Below are positions 9,345-19,119 of a stretch of 64,000 nucleotides of DNA, piece by piece (positions within the stretch are counted from its first letter, which is position 1; each line of letters begins with the position of its first letter). The position numbers and the translations under genes are program-made. Origin of the DNA: Arsenophonus apicola (GTDB lineage Bacteria; Pseudomonadota; Gammaproteobacteria; Enterobacterales; Enterobacteriaceae). The stretch is from positions 1,612,001-1,676,000 of the forward strand of contig NZ_CP084222.1 in assembly GCF_020268605.1 (NCBI RefSeq), read 5' to 3'. The notes beneath the pieces are model-generated. The model worked only from the letters and a program-made list of their open reading frames with translations. It did not search any database and was not told the DNA's origin.

Positions 9345-10049
9345 GAATGGTATTTTCCTTAAAAATTTTTGTTACAAATATCGCAAAATAGCAAACTTTA
9401 ATCTTATAACGATAAAATGCGGTAATTTTGACGCTTTTAGGTCAGTTATGGCAATGTTTTTTTCAAAATTTCATTAAATTTATTTTAAAAAGTATCTTTT
9501 TATTTTTGTTACTCACATTTTTATCATTTGGAATATTGATTAATTAAAGGCAAACAGACGCTATAATAGATAGTTATCAGTTATTTATGATTAATTAATC
9601 TGAAAACTTTAACAAGGTTCATTTTTATCTTTATATTCACTTTTAATTGGGTAAATAATGTTACTTAGCAGTGACTAAATCATCCCAATGCTTTTGATAA
9701 TTCATCTATTTTCTTTGCTGATATGAATTTTAGATATTGATAATAAAGTAATAAATAGTTTTTTAGTTGCTAGAGTCAGGTTGAAAAAAACATAAGATAA
9801 TTTTGATTTACAATAGAGATTATTTTGATTAAAGAAAAAAGGAACAAAATTAAGAAAGTAATTTCTAATTATAATAACTGTATAAAAGTAAACAATTGAT
9901 TCCAATAAGTGAAAAAATAATTATATATTTCAATACAAAAAAATATATAACTTTAAGTGTAAATCCGTAAAATATTTGTTCTATCATAAGTACTATTTTC
10001 TAAAAAGATAATATCGTCAATGGCATTTTATGTTATGTAAGGCTGGCAT
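9345..10049. other. Intergenic region where ychJ and rssA are missing
   Basis: About 700 AT-rich bases between divergent purU and rssB. In E. coli this interval holds ychJ and rssA; I searched both strands for their sequences (the patatin-like GSGAARG motif of RssA, the CPCGSG motif of YchJ) and saw neither. A minus-strand reading of up to 67 residues (9702-9905) looks random. Promoters for purU and rssB must lie here. Confidence 0.55.
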
Positions 10050-11066
10050 ATGAAAGGGAAGAAAATATTAATTGTAGAAGATGAGGTGGTTTTTCGTTCT
10101 GTACTGAGAAATTACCTTAAATCATTTGATGTGATTACTTATACAGCCAGTAATGGGCAGGAGGCGTTAGATATTATTAATGCTGTTGAGCATCTTGATT
10201 TGATTCTATGTGATTTAAGTATGCCCGTGATGAGTGGTGAAACTTTAATGCATAAACTAGTGGAAATGAAGTGTAAAATTCCAGTGATTGTTATTTCAGG
10301 CACAAATCGAATCAGTGATTTAGATAGAATGCTTCGACTTGGTGTAAAAGATGCTTTATTAAAGCCGATTGTTGATTTTGATGACGTCAGAGAAACAATT
10401 ATACGCAATTTGTATCCAGATATTGTAGAAACAACAACCCGTTTATCTGCTGAACTTTCTCATATTAAGCAAATGATACAACACGAAAAAAATGATATTT
10501 TGCCAGTTTTACTAGAGCTGCAGCCTAAAGTAAATCAAACATTGGCAAATTATAAAATTAATTATCGGCAACTAAAAGATATTAATAAAATTGGATTAAT
10601 ATTTGATTTAGCAGAACTTTCTGATAAACAAATAGGTTTTTATTGCCTTGATATTGAGTATTCAGCGGGTGATGGTGTTATGGCTGCATTATTACTTAGA
10701 GTTGCATTTAATGAATTATTGCAAACCTATCTTAATAGCCAAGCCAACAGATTATTTAATATTAGTGAAATGCTTGAGCAAATAAATACTTTATTAATAG
10801 ATTTAGGTATTAAAGGACAATTTCCAATTTTGTTAGGCTATTTTCACACTGAAAGCAAAACAATTGTATTAGCTTCAGCCGGACTTAATGTAAAACTAAA
10901 AACAGAGAATAAAGAAGTCAAATTATCATCAAATATGCCATTAGGTAGCTTACAACCAATGGCTTATCAACAAATAATAGAAAAGGGTACAGATTGGCAA
11001 TGTAAAGTATGGAATCATAAACATCGACTGACATTAATGTTTAATTCATTGGTAGAAATATTATAA
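10050..11066 (+). CDS. rssB: RssB, response-regulator adaptor for RpoS proteolysis
   Basis: 338 residues (E. coli 337). RssB delivers the stress sigma factor RpoS to ClpXP. Receiver domain at residues 1-120: acidic pair in IVEDE, phosphorylated Asp D55 in LILCDLSMP, and the conserved LLKP lysine. The C-terminal half is the degenerate PP2C-like domain; it keeps the family pattern (ELQPKVNQ, NYRQL, FYCLDIEY, GQFPILLGYFH, LASAGLN). Same position upstream of galU as in E. coli but without the rssA partner. Upstream AAGG precedes the ATG by about 9 bases. Confidence 0.95.
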   Translation: MKGKKILIVEDEVVFRSVLRNYLKSFDVITYTASNGQEALDIINAVEHLDLILCDLSMPVMSGETLMHKLVEMKCKIPVIVISGTNRISDLDRMLRLGVKDALLKPIVDFDDVRETIIRNLYPDIVETTTRLSAELSHIKQMIQHEKNDILPVLLELQPKVNQTLANYKINYRQLKDINKIGLIFDLAELSDKQIGFYCLDIEYSAGDGVMAALLLRVAFNELLQTYLNSQANRLFNISEMLEQINTLLIDLGIKGQFPILLGYFHTESKTIVLASAGLNVKLKTENKEVKLSSNMPLGSLQPMAYQQIIEKGTDWQCKVWNHKHRLTLMFNSLVEIL

Positions 11067-11221
11067 TTAGTTACTTTTCACAGGATTGTTAACCTAGGCC
11101 AATTTTCTCTAGTTCGCTATTTATTTGGTACATTTTACTGCTATACTCGCCACATAAGTTGTTGAAAATCTATTTGTCTTATTTCATTAGCATATTGTAT
11201 ATAAGTAACTTGGAAGAAAAA

Positions 11222-12130
11222 ATGCAACTAAAAAAAGCGGAAAAAAAAGTGAGCAAAGCAGTTATTCCTGTCGCTGGATTGGGAACTCGTATGTTGCCTG
11301 CCACGAAAGCGATTCCTAAAGAAATGTTGCCTTTGGCGGATAAACCCCTTATTCAGTATGTCGTGAATGAATGTATATCTGCCGGTATTCATGAAATTAT
11401 ATTAGTCACCCATTCTTCAAAAAATTCAATAGAAAACCATTTTGATACCAGTTTTGAATTAGAAGCAATTTTGGAAAAGCGAGTCAAACGGCAATTATTA
11501 AATGATGTACAATCTATATGCCCAAGTCATGTCACAATTATGCAAACGAGGCAAGGTATCGCAAAAGGGCTTGGGCATGCCATTTTATGTGCCAAACCAT
11601 TGGTAGGGGATGGACCTTTTGCTGTGGTTTTACCTGATGTAATTATCGATCAATATTCATCTGATTTGAAACAGTATAATTTGACGGCGATGCTCAAACG
11701 TTATCATGAAACGTCAGCTAGCCAAATTCTTGTTGAACCGGTACCAAAAGAATTTGTATCTAATTATGGTGTTGTGGACTGTGACGGCTATGAATTAAAA
11801 CCTGGTGAAAGCAAAATTATTAAAGGTGTTGTAGAAAAACCTAAAATTGACGAGGCGCCATCTAATTTATCTATTGTTGGCCGTTATGTATTGTCAGAGA
11901 AAATTTGGGCTTTATTAGAGAAAACCCCAGCGGGTGCGGGTGATGAAATTCAATTAACCGATGCGATTGAAATGTTAATAGAAAGTGAACCCGTTGAGGC
12001 TTATCATTTACAGGGTAAGAGCCATGATTGTGGTAATAAATTGGGTTATATGAAAGCATTTGTTGAATATGGTATCCGGCACGAATCTTTCGGTGACGAA
12101 TTTTTTGCTTGGATAAAAAAAATATCTTAG
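11222..12130 (+). CDS. galU: UTP-glucose-1-phosphate uridylyltransferase
   Basis: 302 residues from the ATG at 11222, exactly the E. coli GalU length. An open frame reaches back to a TTG at 11159, but GGAAG lies just upstream of 11222 and the family starts here. It makes UDP-glucose for LPS core, trehalose and galactose metabolism. Signatures: the nucleotidyltransferase loop VIPVAGLGTRMLPATKAIPK, VTHSSKNSIENHFD, VEKP, and GAGDEIQLTDAI. Downstream of rssB as in E. coli. No clear terminator follows. Confidence 0.96.
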   Translation: MQLKKAEKKVSKAVIPVAGLGTRMLPATKAIPKEMLPLADKPLIQYVVNECISAGIHEIILVTHSSKNSIENHFDTSFELEAILEKRVKRQLLNDVQSICPSHVTIMQTRQGIAKGLGHAILCAKPLVGDGPFAVVLPDVIIDQYSSDLKQYNLTAMLKRYHETSASQILVEPVPKEFVSNYGVVDCDGYELKPGESKIIKGVVEKPKIDEAPSNLSIVGRYVLSEKIWALLEKTPAGAGDEIQLTDAIEMLIESEPVEAYHLQGKSHDCGNKLGYMKAFVEYGIRHESFGDEFFAWIKKIS

Positions 12131-12988
12131 ATTGCTAATTATCAATAAATTTGACTCAAATCAATAAAAAATCCCTATGGTTTTTATATAAAATATTGCC
12201 TGCTTGTTATTATATATTTATTTTAACAAGTCCTATTTATACATGAAATTGAAAACAGTTTTATTGATTTTGTAGCTAGAGTAACATGTTGTATAAATGG
12301 AGATATTACATACTATTTCAAATAATAATAATTTGATTTATGCAGTTCATATATCGTTTTGCAGCTTGTTAAATTTTCTTATGTAAGTAAACGATTTTTT
12401 ATCAATAATATTTACACTAACACTGATCATAATTATGATAGAAAAGTATAGTAATTATATTTAATTGATTTAGCATGCATCATATTAGCTATTTATTTTT
12501 TGTTCATAAGCTAATCTGTTTATTATTTCTATAGTAAATTTTTTCATAATGAATAGAATGAAATTTAACAACCTAACTAACAAAATAAATATAGAGTAAT
12601 CTAATAATGAACATTGAATGCATGAGTTTATGACAATAAAAATCAACGATACTATTTCTGATAGGAATAATTTGAAATGTTTAGATGACAAAAATTTACA
12701 TAACATGATGTATCGTTGATAACAAAATATTTATATTAATTGCAGTTGTATATTTTGATATAGACATCTTTATTAAGGGGAAGGTATACGTTAGCTATTA
12801 GTAAAAGGTAGCGATTAAGTAAATGTATTTAAGTATTATTAATGTTATTTTATACAGCAGGAATTTTTACTTTTGATATTTATTAGGCTTTATTAAGGTC
12901 GGTTATTTATTGTATGATAAATGTTAATAATATGTGTAATAAAAATACCCTTTATATAAAGGGTATTTTTAAAGTAGAGAAAGAACAC
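12131..12988. other. Long AT-rich gap between galU and hns
   Basis: About 860 bases between two convergent genes. Apart from the hns terminator (12941-12970) I see no conserved feature. A possible minus-strand reading at 12485-12706 is a low-complexity, Ile/Leu/Phe-rich string typical of AT-rich noise. The size is unusual for a convergent pair. Confidence 0.55.
12941..12970. terminator. Terminator of hns
   Basis: A perfect 13-bp inverted repeat, AAAAATACCCTTT / AAAGGGTATTTTT with a 4-base ATAT loop, lies 19 bases beyond the hns stop. A-tract and T-tract flank the GC core on both sides, so it can act on both strands. Confidence 0.85.
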
Positions 12989-13405
12989 TTAGATTAAAAA
13001 ATCGTCTAATTTTTTACCTTTTTGTTCCATCGCTTTTTTAATGACAGCTGGTGTACGACCTTGACCGGTCCAGGTTTTAATTTCACCATTTTCATCTTTA
13101 TATTGATATTTAGCTGGTCTTGCAGCGCGCTTAGTACGGCTGGATGTTTTTGAAGGAGCCTTTGCAGTAACTAGATCATCTAGACTGAGTCCTTCCCCTT
13201 CAAGTAATTTAATATATTTTGCAATTTTTTGACTATGAACTTCTAATTGAGCTCTCTCTTGTTTATCACTTTCGATTCGATCTTCTACAACGGTTTTGAA
13301 TTTATCATATATTTCTTGCAATGATTCTAACGGTGTTTCTCTTGCTATAGCACGTAAGGTACGAATGTTATTTAATGATTTAAAATATTTCAATGAATCG
13401 CTCAT
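12989..13405 (-). CDS. hns: Nucleoid-associated protein H-NS
   Basis: 138 residues (E. coli 137). H-NS coats AT-rich DNA and silences foreign and stress genes. The N-terminal oligomerisation region (about 1-80: SLKYFKSLNNIRTLRAIARE and following helices) is less conserved than the C-terminal DNA-binding domain, where AARPAKYQYKDENGE leads into TWTGQGRTP (residues 111-119), the loop that inserts in the minor groove. Same galU-hns-tdk order as E. coli. It has AT-rich flanks of 860 and 616 bases; autoregulation is known in the family but no site is proven here. Confidence 0.96.
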   Translation of the reverse strand: MSDSLKYFKSLNNIRTLRAIARETPLESLQEIYDKFKTVVEDRIESDKQERAQLEVHSQKIAKYIKLLEGEGLSLDDLVTAKAPSKTSSRTKRAARPAKYQYKDENGEIKTWTGQGRTPAVIKKAMEQKGKKLDDFLI

Positions 13406-14021
13406 TTTCCTGGTCTCGAATTAAAATGAATGTTGGCTGATGTCTACTAATAATAGAATGCTATTTTATTTTCTGCAATAGTGAAGTTACAAAATAAGGT
13501 TAAATTTATTGTTTTGTTAAACTTAAACTTCTTTGCAAAAGCAATATAAGCTTTTACTAGAAAATATTATATATCTTATATTAGATACCGAGGATACTTA
13601 AAAGTCTATACGAAAATGATAGTATTGCTTTTATATTTGAATTTCATTCATATGTAAAGACGATGTTTTTTATTTTTATTCAACTTTATGGTATGTAACA
13701 TAAACTAAATTTTAACTTAATATGTGTAAAAGAGTTTGCTTATTAAGCTTTTGTTGAGTTATTACTGCTAGGTATCTATGTTTTATGATGAATGCTAGCT
13801 ATTAATAATCTTTTCTTATCACATACTCTGTTAAAATAAAGACGTTGTTTGTAGAAAGTGGCATTTAAACATACTGACTTTTTCATGACTATAAACATTA
13901 CTAAAAAATCTGTTATGTTAGTTATCAATATTTATAATCAAATGAAATGAAGAATAATGTTTGATAATGTATGTGGTAAACTTTCAAAATGTTTGTCTAA
14001 ATAGGTAAGAGGAAAGGGCTA
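13406..14021. other. AT-rich divergent promoter region of hns and tdk
   Basis: About 616 bases with no supported gene. It must contain the promoters of hns and tdk. Many short A and T runs suggest curved DNA, as is usual upstream of hns. No clear operator or RNA gene recognised. Confidence 0.55.
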
Positions 14022-14651
14022 ATGGCTCAGCTTTATTTCTATTATTCAGCAATGAATGCGGGTAAATCAACTTCACTACTACAGTCTTCATACAATTATA
14101 ATGAACGGGGAATGAATACGCTTATTTTCACCGCTGAAATTGATACGCGATTTGTTCAAGGTAAAGTAACGTCCCGAATTGGTTTAGTTGCGGATGCACT
14201 ATTATTTTCACAACGGACAAATATGGGAAGATTAATAAAAGAAAAAAATAGCTATCAAAAAATTCATTGTGTACTTGTTGATGAGTGTCAGTTTTTAACT
14301 AAAGAGCAAGTTAGTCAGCTTTGTGAAATCGTTGATTATGACAACATACCGGTTCTGTGTTATGGATTAAGAACAGATTTTCGTGGTGAGTTATTTATTG
14401 GCAGTCACTATTTGTTAGCTTGGGCAGATAAGCTTATTGAACTAAAAACAATTTGTTATTGTGGACGTAAAGCAAGTAGGGTTTTGCGATTAGATGATAA
14501 TGGACTTGCAGTCTATCAGGGAGAGCAGATTGAAATTGGCGGCAATGAGAAATATATTTCAGTTTGCCGTAAACATTATATGGATGCAATTAATCACACT
14601 AAAAGTATTGAGGCAGGCGAAAAACCTTTTTCAATTGTTCCATTTAAATAA
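14022..14651 (+). CDS. tdk: Thymidine kinase
   Basis: 209 residues (E. coli 205). Phosphorylates thymidine in the pyrimidine salvage pathway. Type II thymidine kinase: P-loop SAMNAGKST (G14-K15-S16), Walker B-like VDECQFL, the FRGELFIGS lasso, and a zinc site formed by CYCGRKA together with the later CRKH. A strong site (AGAGGAAAGG) precedes the ATG. Divergent from hns and convergent with adhE, as in E. coli. Confidence 0.97.
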   Translation: MAQLYFYYSAMNAGKSTSLLQSSYNYNERGMNTLIFTAEIDTRFVQGKVTSRIGLVADALLFSQRTNMGRLIKEKNSYQKIHCVLVDECQFLTKEQVSQLCEIVDYDNIPVLCYGLRTDFRGELFIGSHYLLAWADKLIELKTICYCGRKASRVLRLDDNGLAVYQGEQIEIGGNEKYISVCRKHYMDAINHTKSIEAGEKPFSIVPFK

Positions 14652-14762
14652 ATTTGATTTCCTTTATTAGATTATTATTCTTAAATGAAAATTAATTACC
14701 TAAAATAACTATTTTGGTTTTAAATTATTTTCAAATAAGGATCGATAAAATATTTTGAGATT

Positions 14763-14791
14763 AAAAAAGCACCGAATATATATTCAGTGCT
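14763..14791 (-). terminator. Terminator of adhE
   Basis: AGCACCGAAT (14768-14777) pairs with ATTCAGTGCT (14782-14791), with one G-U pair and an ATAT loop. On the minus strand it is followed by a run of Ts, 36 bases after the adhE stop. Confidence 0.8.
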
Positions 14792-14826
14792 AATTATTAA
14801 ATAAATGGTTACAAATAAAATGTCTA

Positions 14827-17493
14827 TTAAATAGATTCTTTTACTCGATGACTTTTTTCCTCTGCAGGCAGAAATATATTTTTCTCTTCGGTAAAATTAT
14901 TACCATAGTAAGAATCCAACATAATTTGTTTAAGTTCAGCAATCAGAGGAAAGCGAGGGTTTGCACCGGTACATTGATCATCAAAGGCATCTTCAGATAA
15001 CTTATCAACTTTTGCTAAGAAATCTTTTTCTGCTACTCCGGCTTCACGAATAGATTTAGGAATACCAAGTACAGTTTTAAGTGTTGCTAACCAATTAAGG
15101 AGTTTTTCAATTTTGTTGGCCGTACGATCACCCGATGAGGTTAGTCCTAAATGATCAGCAATTTCACCATAGCGACGACGAGCTTGAGGACGATCGTATT
15201 GGCTGTATGCTGTTTGCTTCGTTGGATTATCATTAGCATTATAACGAATGACATTTTCAATTAGCAGGGCATTAGCTAAACCATGAGGTAAATGAAATTC
15301 GGATCCTAATTTATGTGCCATTGAGTGGCAAACACCTAAAAAGGCATTAGCGAAAGCAATTCCAGCAATAGTTGCTGCATTATGCACTCGTTCGCGAGCA
15401 ATCGGATCCTTTGACCCATTTAGATAACTTGCTGGCAAATATTCTTTTAACAGTGTTAAAGCTTGCAACGCTTGTCCATCAGAGTATTCACTTGCAAGAA
15501 CTGAAACATAGGCTTCTAATGAATGAACAATCGCATCGAGTCCACCGAATGCAGTAAGGGATTTAGGCATATGCATAACAAGATTTGCATCAACAATAGC
15601 CATATTTGGTGTAATTGCATAATCGGCTAAGGGGTATTTTTGACCGCTAGCATCATCAGTAACAACAGCAAATGGTGTGACTTCAGAGCCGGTACCTGAT
15701 GTTGTGGTGATGGCGACCATTTTGGCTTCAACACCCATTTTAGGGAACTTATGGATCCGCTTGCGAATATCCATAAAACGTAAAGCAAGCTCTTCAAAAT
15801 GGGTTTCAGGATGTTCATACATTACCCACATGATTTTAGCTGCATCCATAGGAGAACCGCCACCTAATGCGATAATCACATCTGGTTTAAAGGTATGCAT
15901 TAAAGCGGCACCTTTACGTACAATGCTCAACGTTGGATCAGCTTCAACTTCAAAAAAGACTTCAGTTTCTACATTATAAGCTTTCAATACATTAACGACT
16001 TCATCAACATAACCATTATTGAATAAGTAACTGTCAGTAACGATAAAAGCCCGCTTAGCCCCATCAGTAGCAATTTCTTCCAGCGCTAGGGGTAGGCAAC
16101 CACGACGAAAATAAATAGAATTAGGAAGTTTATGCCACAACATATTTTCTGCTCTTTTCGCTACCGTTTTAGTATTAATTAGGTGCTTAGGACCCACGTT
16201 TTCAGAAATGGAATTTCCACCCCAGGAGCCGCATCCTAATGTTAATGACGGAGCCAATTTAAAATTATAAAGATCACCGATCCCACCTTGCGATGCCGGA
16301 GTATTAATTAAAATACGGGCAGTTTTCATTTTTTCGCCGAAATAATTAACTCGCTCAGTTTGATTGTCTTGATCGGTATAAAGACATGAAGTATGACCAA
16401 TACCTCCCATCTCAACCAATTTTTCTGCTTTTGCAACGGCATCAGCAAAATCTTTACTGTGGTACATGGCAAGTAATGGCGAGAGTTTTTCATGGGCAAA
16501 AGGTTCGCTCTCATCGGTATCTTTTACTTCCCCGATTAAAATTTTAGTGTTTAGTGGTACTTTTATACCGGCTAATTCAGCAATTTTTACCGCAGGTTGA
16601 CCAACAATAGCTGCATTTAAATTACCATTTTTTAAAATAATATTTTGTACCGCTTTAAGCTCTTTACCTTTTAATAAGTAGCCACCATGAGTGACAAAAC
16701 GTTCGCGCACTTGATTGTAAATTTCGTCCACAATGATAACCGATTGCTCTGACGCGCAAATAACACCATTATCAAAGGTTTTTGACATCAAAATTGAAGC
16801 AACTGCACGTTTGATGTCGGCAGAACTGTCAATAACTACAGGTGTATTGCCTGCACCTACACCTATGGCAGGTTTTCCTGAGCTATAAGCTGCTTTTACC
16901 ATACCCGGCCCACCAGTTGCTAAGATAAGATTAACATCTGGGTGGTGCATTAATGCATTTGAAAGCTCGACTGAGGGCTCATCGATCCAGCCAATGATAT
17001 CTTTTGGTGCACCCGCAGCGACAGCAGCTTGTAAAACAATTTTGGCGGCGTTGTTAGTGGCTTTTTTAGCGCGAGGGTGAGGGGAAAAAATAATACCATT
17101 ACGGGTTTTTAGGCTAATTAAAGATTTAAAAATGGCTGTTGAAGTAGGATTGGTTGTTGGAACAATACCGCAAATTAAGCCAATAGGCTCTGCGATTGTC
17201 ATAGTACCAAAAGTAAGATCTTCTGACAGAACACCACAAGTTTTCTCATCTTTATAGGCATTATAAATATATTCCGAAGCAAAATGATTTTTAATCACTT
17301 TATCCTCTATAATTCCCATACCTGATTCTTCAACTGCTAATTTTGCTAACGGAATGCGAGAATCAGCAGCAGCCAGAGCAGCAGCACGAAAGATTTTATC
17401 AACTTGTGCCTGAGTAAAATTAGCAAATTCTTGTTGTGCTTTTTTAACACGGGCGACAAGTTCATTGAGTTCAGTAACATTAGTTACAGACAT
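14827..17493 (-). CDS. adhE: Bifunctional aldehyde/alcohol dehydrogenase AdhE
   Basis: 888 residues (E. coli 891). Reduces acetyl-CoA to acetaldehyde and then ethanol, re-oxidising two NADH in fermentation; forms helical spirosomes. The N-terminal aldehyde dehydrogenase half has its catalytic Cys near residue 246 (DNGVICASEQS). The C-terminal iron-dependent alcohol dehydrogenase has the NAD motif GGGSPMDAAK and the iron-binding His in HSLEAY and HSMAHKLG/HLPHGLANAL. TAGGAGT lies 8 bases before the ATG. A possible FNR site is upstream (17714-17727). Intact, so mixed-acid fermentation is probably retained. Confidence 0.97.
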   Translation of the reverse strand: MSVTNVTELNELVARVKKAQQEFANFTQAQVDKIFRAAALAAADSRIPLAKLAVEESGMGIIEDKVIKNHFASEYIYNAYKDEKTCGVLSEDLTFGTMTIAEPIGLICGIVPTTNPTSTAIFKSLISLKTRNGIIFSPHPRAKKATNNAAKIVLQAAVAAGAPKDIIGWIDEPSVELSNALMHHPDVNLILATGGPGMVKAAYSSGKPAIGVGAGNTPVVIDSSADIKRAVASILMSKTFDNGVICASEQSVIIVDEIYNQVRERFVTHGGYLLKGKELKAVQNIILKNGNLNAAIVGQPAVKIAELAGIKVPLNTKILIGEVKDTDESEPFAHEKLSPLLAMYHSKDFADAVAKAEKLVEMGGIGHTSCLYTDQDNQTERVNYFGEKMKTARILINTPASQGGIGDLYNFKLAPSLTLGCGSWGGNSISENVGPKHLINTKTVAKRAENMLWHKLPNSIYFRRGCLPLALEEIATDGAKRAFIVTDSYLFNNGYVDEVVNVLKAYNVETEVFFEVEADPTLSIVRKGAALMHTFKPDVIIALGGGSPMDAAKIMWVMYEHPETHFEELALRFMDIRKRIHKFPKMGVEAKMVAITTTSGTGSEVTPFAVVTDDASGQKYPLADYAITPNMAIVDANLVMHMPKSLTAFGGLDAIVHSLEAYVSVLASEYSDGQALQALTLLKEYLPASYLNGSKDPIARERVHNAATIAGIAFANAFLGVCHSMAHKLGSEFHLPHGLANALLIENVIRYNANDNPTKQTAYSQYDRPQARRRYGEIADHLGLTSSGDRTANKIEKLLNWLATLKTVLGIPKSIREAGVAEKDFLAKVDKLSEDAFDDQCTGANPRFPLIAELKQIMLDSYYGNNFTEEKNIFLPAEEKSHRVKESI

Positions 17494-17996
17494 AATGGTT
17501 ACTCCTAATAAAATGTTAAATTTTTTTAGTCAATTAGCCTAGATTAGGAGCAATATAATTAAATATGAAATGACATATTTTATATAAGTGCTGGTTAGCT
17601 TTTAATAAGCTAATTAACTTAAAAAAATTCCATTATAAAAATAAAATAAAACGCTCATTATATTTATGAGTACTCAATAGATATATAGCTTACCATTTAT
17701 AAATAGCGCTAAAGTGATCTTTATCAAAAAAAGTGCATACTGAATCAATTCAGTAATAAGATATATAAGGATAATTTCAATTAGCAATATAAGTGAATAG
17801 CGAAAAGTTAAGTTAACAAAATTTCGTATACCCGCTAATTTTGAAACTTATTTTGTTATTGGATTTAGTTTTTGAATTTTAGCTAGATAAGTATGCTACG
17901 CTAAGATAAAGTGTTTTTCCTGCATCAGCTAAATATTATTTGTTATGAGTAATTAATTTTTAGCTAAGCGTTAATATTTGATTGAGGGACTCAATT
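17494..17996. other. Divergent upstream region of adhE and ychE
   Basis: About 500 bases with no gene seen. It holds the adhE promoter region, a candidate FNR box, and the ychE promoter. Confidence 0.55.
17714..17727. promoter_or_regulatory. Candidate FNR box upstream of adhE
   Basis: GTGAT-CTTT-ATCAA matches the FNR consensus TTGAT-N4-ATCAA at 9 of 10 defined positions. It lies about 220 bases before the adhE start, in a region that must hold the promoter. Anaerobic control of adhE is known in enterobacteria. A one-off match to a 10-base consensus in AT-rich DNA can arise by chance. Confidence 0.4.
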
Positions 17997-18641
17997 GTGG
18001 TTGGTACTTTACTGGATCTTCCTAATTATATTAAGTTTTTTTTAGCGCTTTTTGCGTTAGTTAATCCGATAGGAATTTTGCCTGTATTTATTAGTATGAC
18101 TAATTATCAATCTGTGACAGAAAGAAATCGAACAAATTTAGTGGCTAATTTTTCTGTGGCAATTATTTTATGTATTTCGTTATTGGTAGGTGAGGTTTTT
18201 TTACAACTATTTGGTATTTCTATTGATTCTTTTCGTATTGCTGGCGGAATAGTTATTGCGGCCATTGCTATGTCTATGATCAGCGGTCGAATAGGTGAAG
18301 ATAAGCAGAATAAACAAGAAAAATCAGAAAGTGTTATTCGTGAGAGTATTGGGGTTGTTCCTTTAGCACTACCATTAATGGCTGGGCCTGGCGCAATCAG
18401 TTCATGTATTGTCTGGTCTTCTCGTTGGCAGGGATGGCAAAATTTAGTTGGTCTATCGTTAACTTGTATCTTTTTTGCTTTGAGTTGTTGGTTACTTTTT
18501 CGCTCAGCAACAATTCTAGTTAAGTATTTAGGACAAACGGGCATTAATGTTATTACGCGTATTATGGGATTATTGTTAATGTCACTTGGGATTGAGTTTA
18601 TCATTACAGGGACTAAATCGGTTTTTCCTGGATTACTTTAA
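17997..18641 (+). CDS. ychE: MarC-family inner-membrane protein YchE
   Basis: 214 residues from the GTG at 17997; GAGGGA lies 7 bases upstream, and this start aligns residue for residue with E. coli YchE. An earlier TTG at 17982 is open but has no good binding site. Six hydrophobic segments span the protein. MarC-family proteins were once thought to be drug-resistance determinants; their role is unknown. Conserved segments: ALFALVNPIG, FGISIDSFRIAGG, GEDKQNKQEKSE, PLALPLMAGPGAIS and the C-terminal ITRIMGLLLMSLGIEF. In E. coli opp genes follow; here cls does. Confidence 0.93.
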   Translation: MVGTLLDLPNYIKFFLALFALVNPIGILPVFISMTNYQSVTERNRTNLVANFSVAIILCISLLVGEVFLQLFGISIDSFRIAGGIVIAAIAMSMISGRIGEDKQNKQEKSESVIRESIGVVPLALPLMAGPGAISSCIVWSSRWQGWQNLVGLSLTCIFFALSCWLLFRSATILVKYLGQTGINVITRIMGLLLMSLGIEFIITGTKSVFPGLL

Positions 18642-19119
18642 ACTAGCAATAATATCTTAACTCAGGGATCCTGATGATTTATTGATAAATTTTTGGATAT
18701 TGATATTGTTATAAAAGCTATATTAATTATTTTATTTATCTAATAGTTATAACTTTTTAAGATTATTAATTCATTATAAAACTAAATTCAAAAGGTTAAA
18801 AAACGTTTTTTTGCTAAGATAGCGATATCGATTTTAGTTTAGATCTAATAGGGTGATTTGAAATTGAAGCATTTTTGTTAGTGATCCGTTTGATTATGAT
18901 GCATATAAATATAAATTATACTTTGATTTGCCTAATTTAATAATTAGGTAATTAACTGTGTACACCATTAGTTATAAAAATTAGCTTATTTTTATAACTA
19001 AGATGTATATATCAATATCGCTAACTGACAATTATGGAAACAAATGTTATTCGTTGATTTAATGGCATTGGTTTAATTTAATAAAAATAATTTTAAAACC
19101 TGATCATTCTATAAAAATA
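18642..19119. other. Intergenic gap where opp genes are absent
   Basis: About 480 AT-rich bases between the convergent ychE and cls. In E. coli oppABCDF and yciU lie here. I see no remnant of an oligopeptide transporter and no strong terminator. Confidence 0.55.

Noticed and set aside
9702..9905. Minus-strand ORF of 67 residues between purU and rssB
   Set aside because: Low-complexity Phe/Leu/Ile-rich translation, no ribosome binding site, AT-rich background. A short reading (MNYQKHWDDLVTAK) on the same strand around 9662-9706 is also too short to support.
11159..11221. Extended galU N-terminus from a TTG
   Set aside because: The extra 21 residues have no counterpart in GalU and a good binding site lies before the ATG at 11222.
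12485..12706. Minus-strand ORF of 73 residues between galU and hns
   Set aside because: Hydrophobic low-complexity string with no family resemblance, typical of random AT-rich frames.
18658..18674. Imperfect palindrome TCAGGGATCCTGA downstream of ychE
   Set aside because: Too short and without a T-run for a terminator; no other sign of function.
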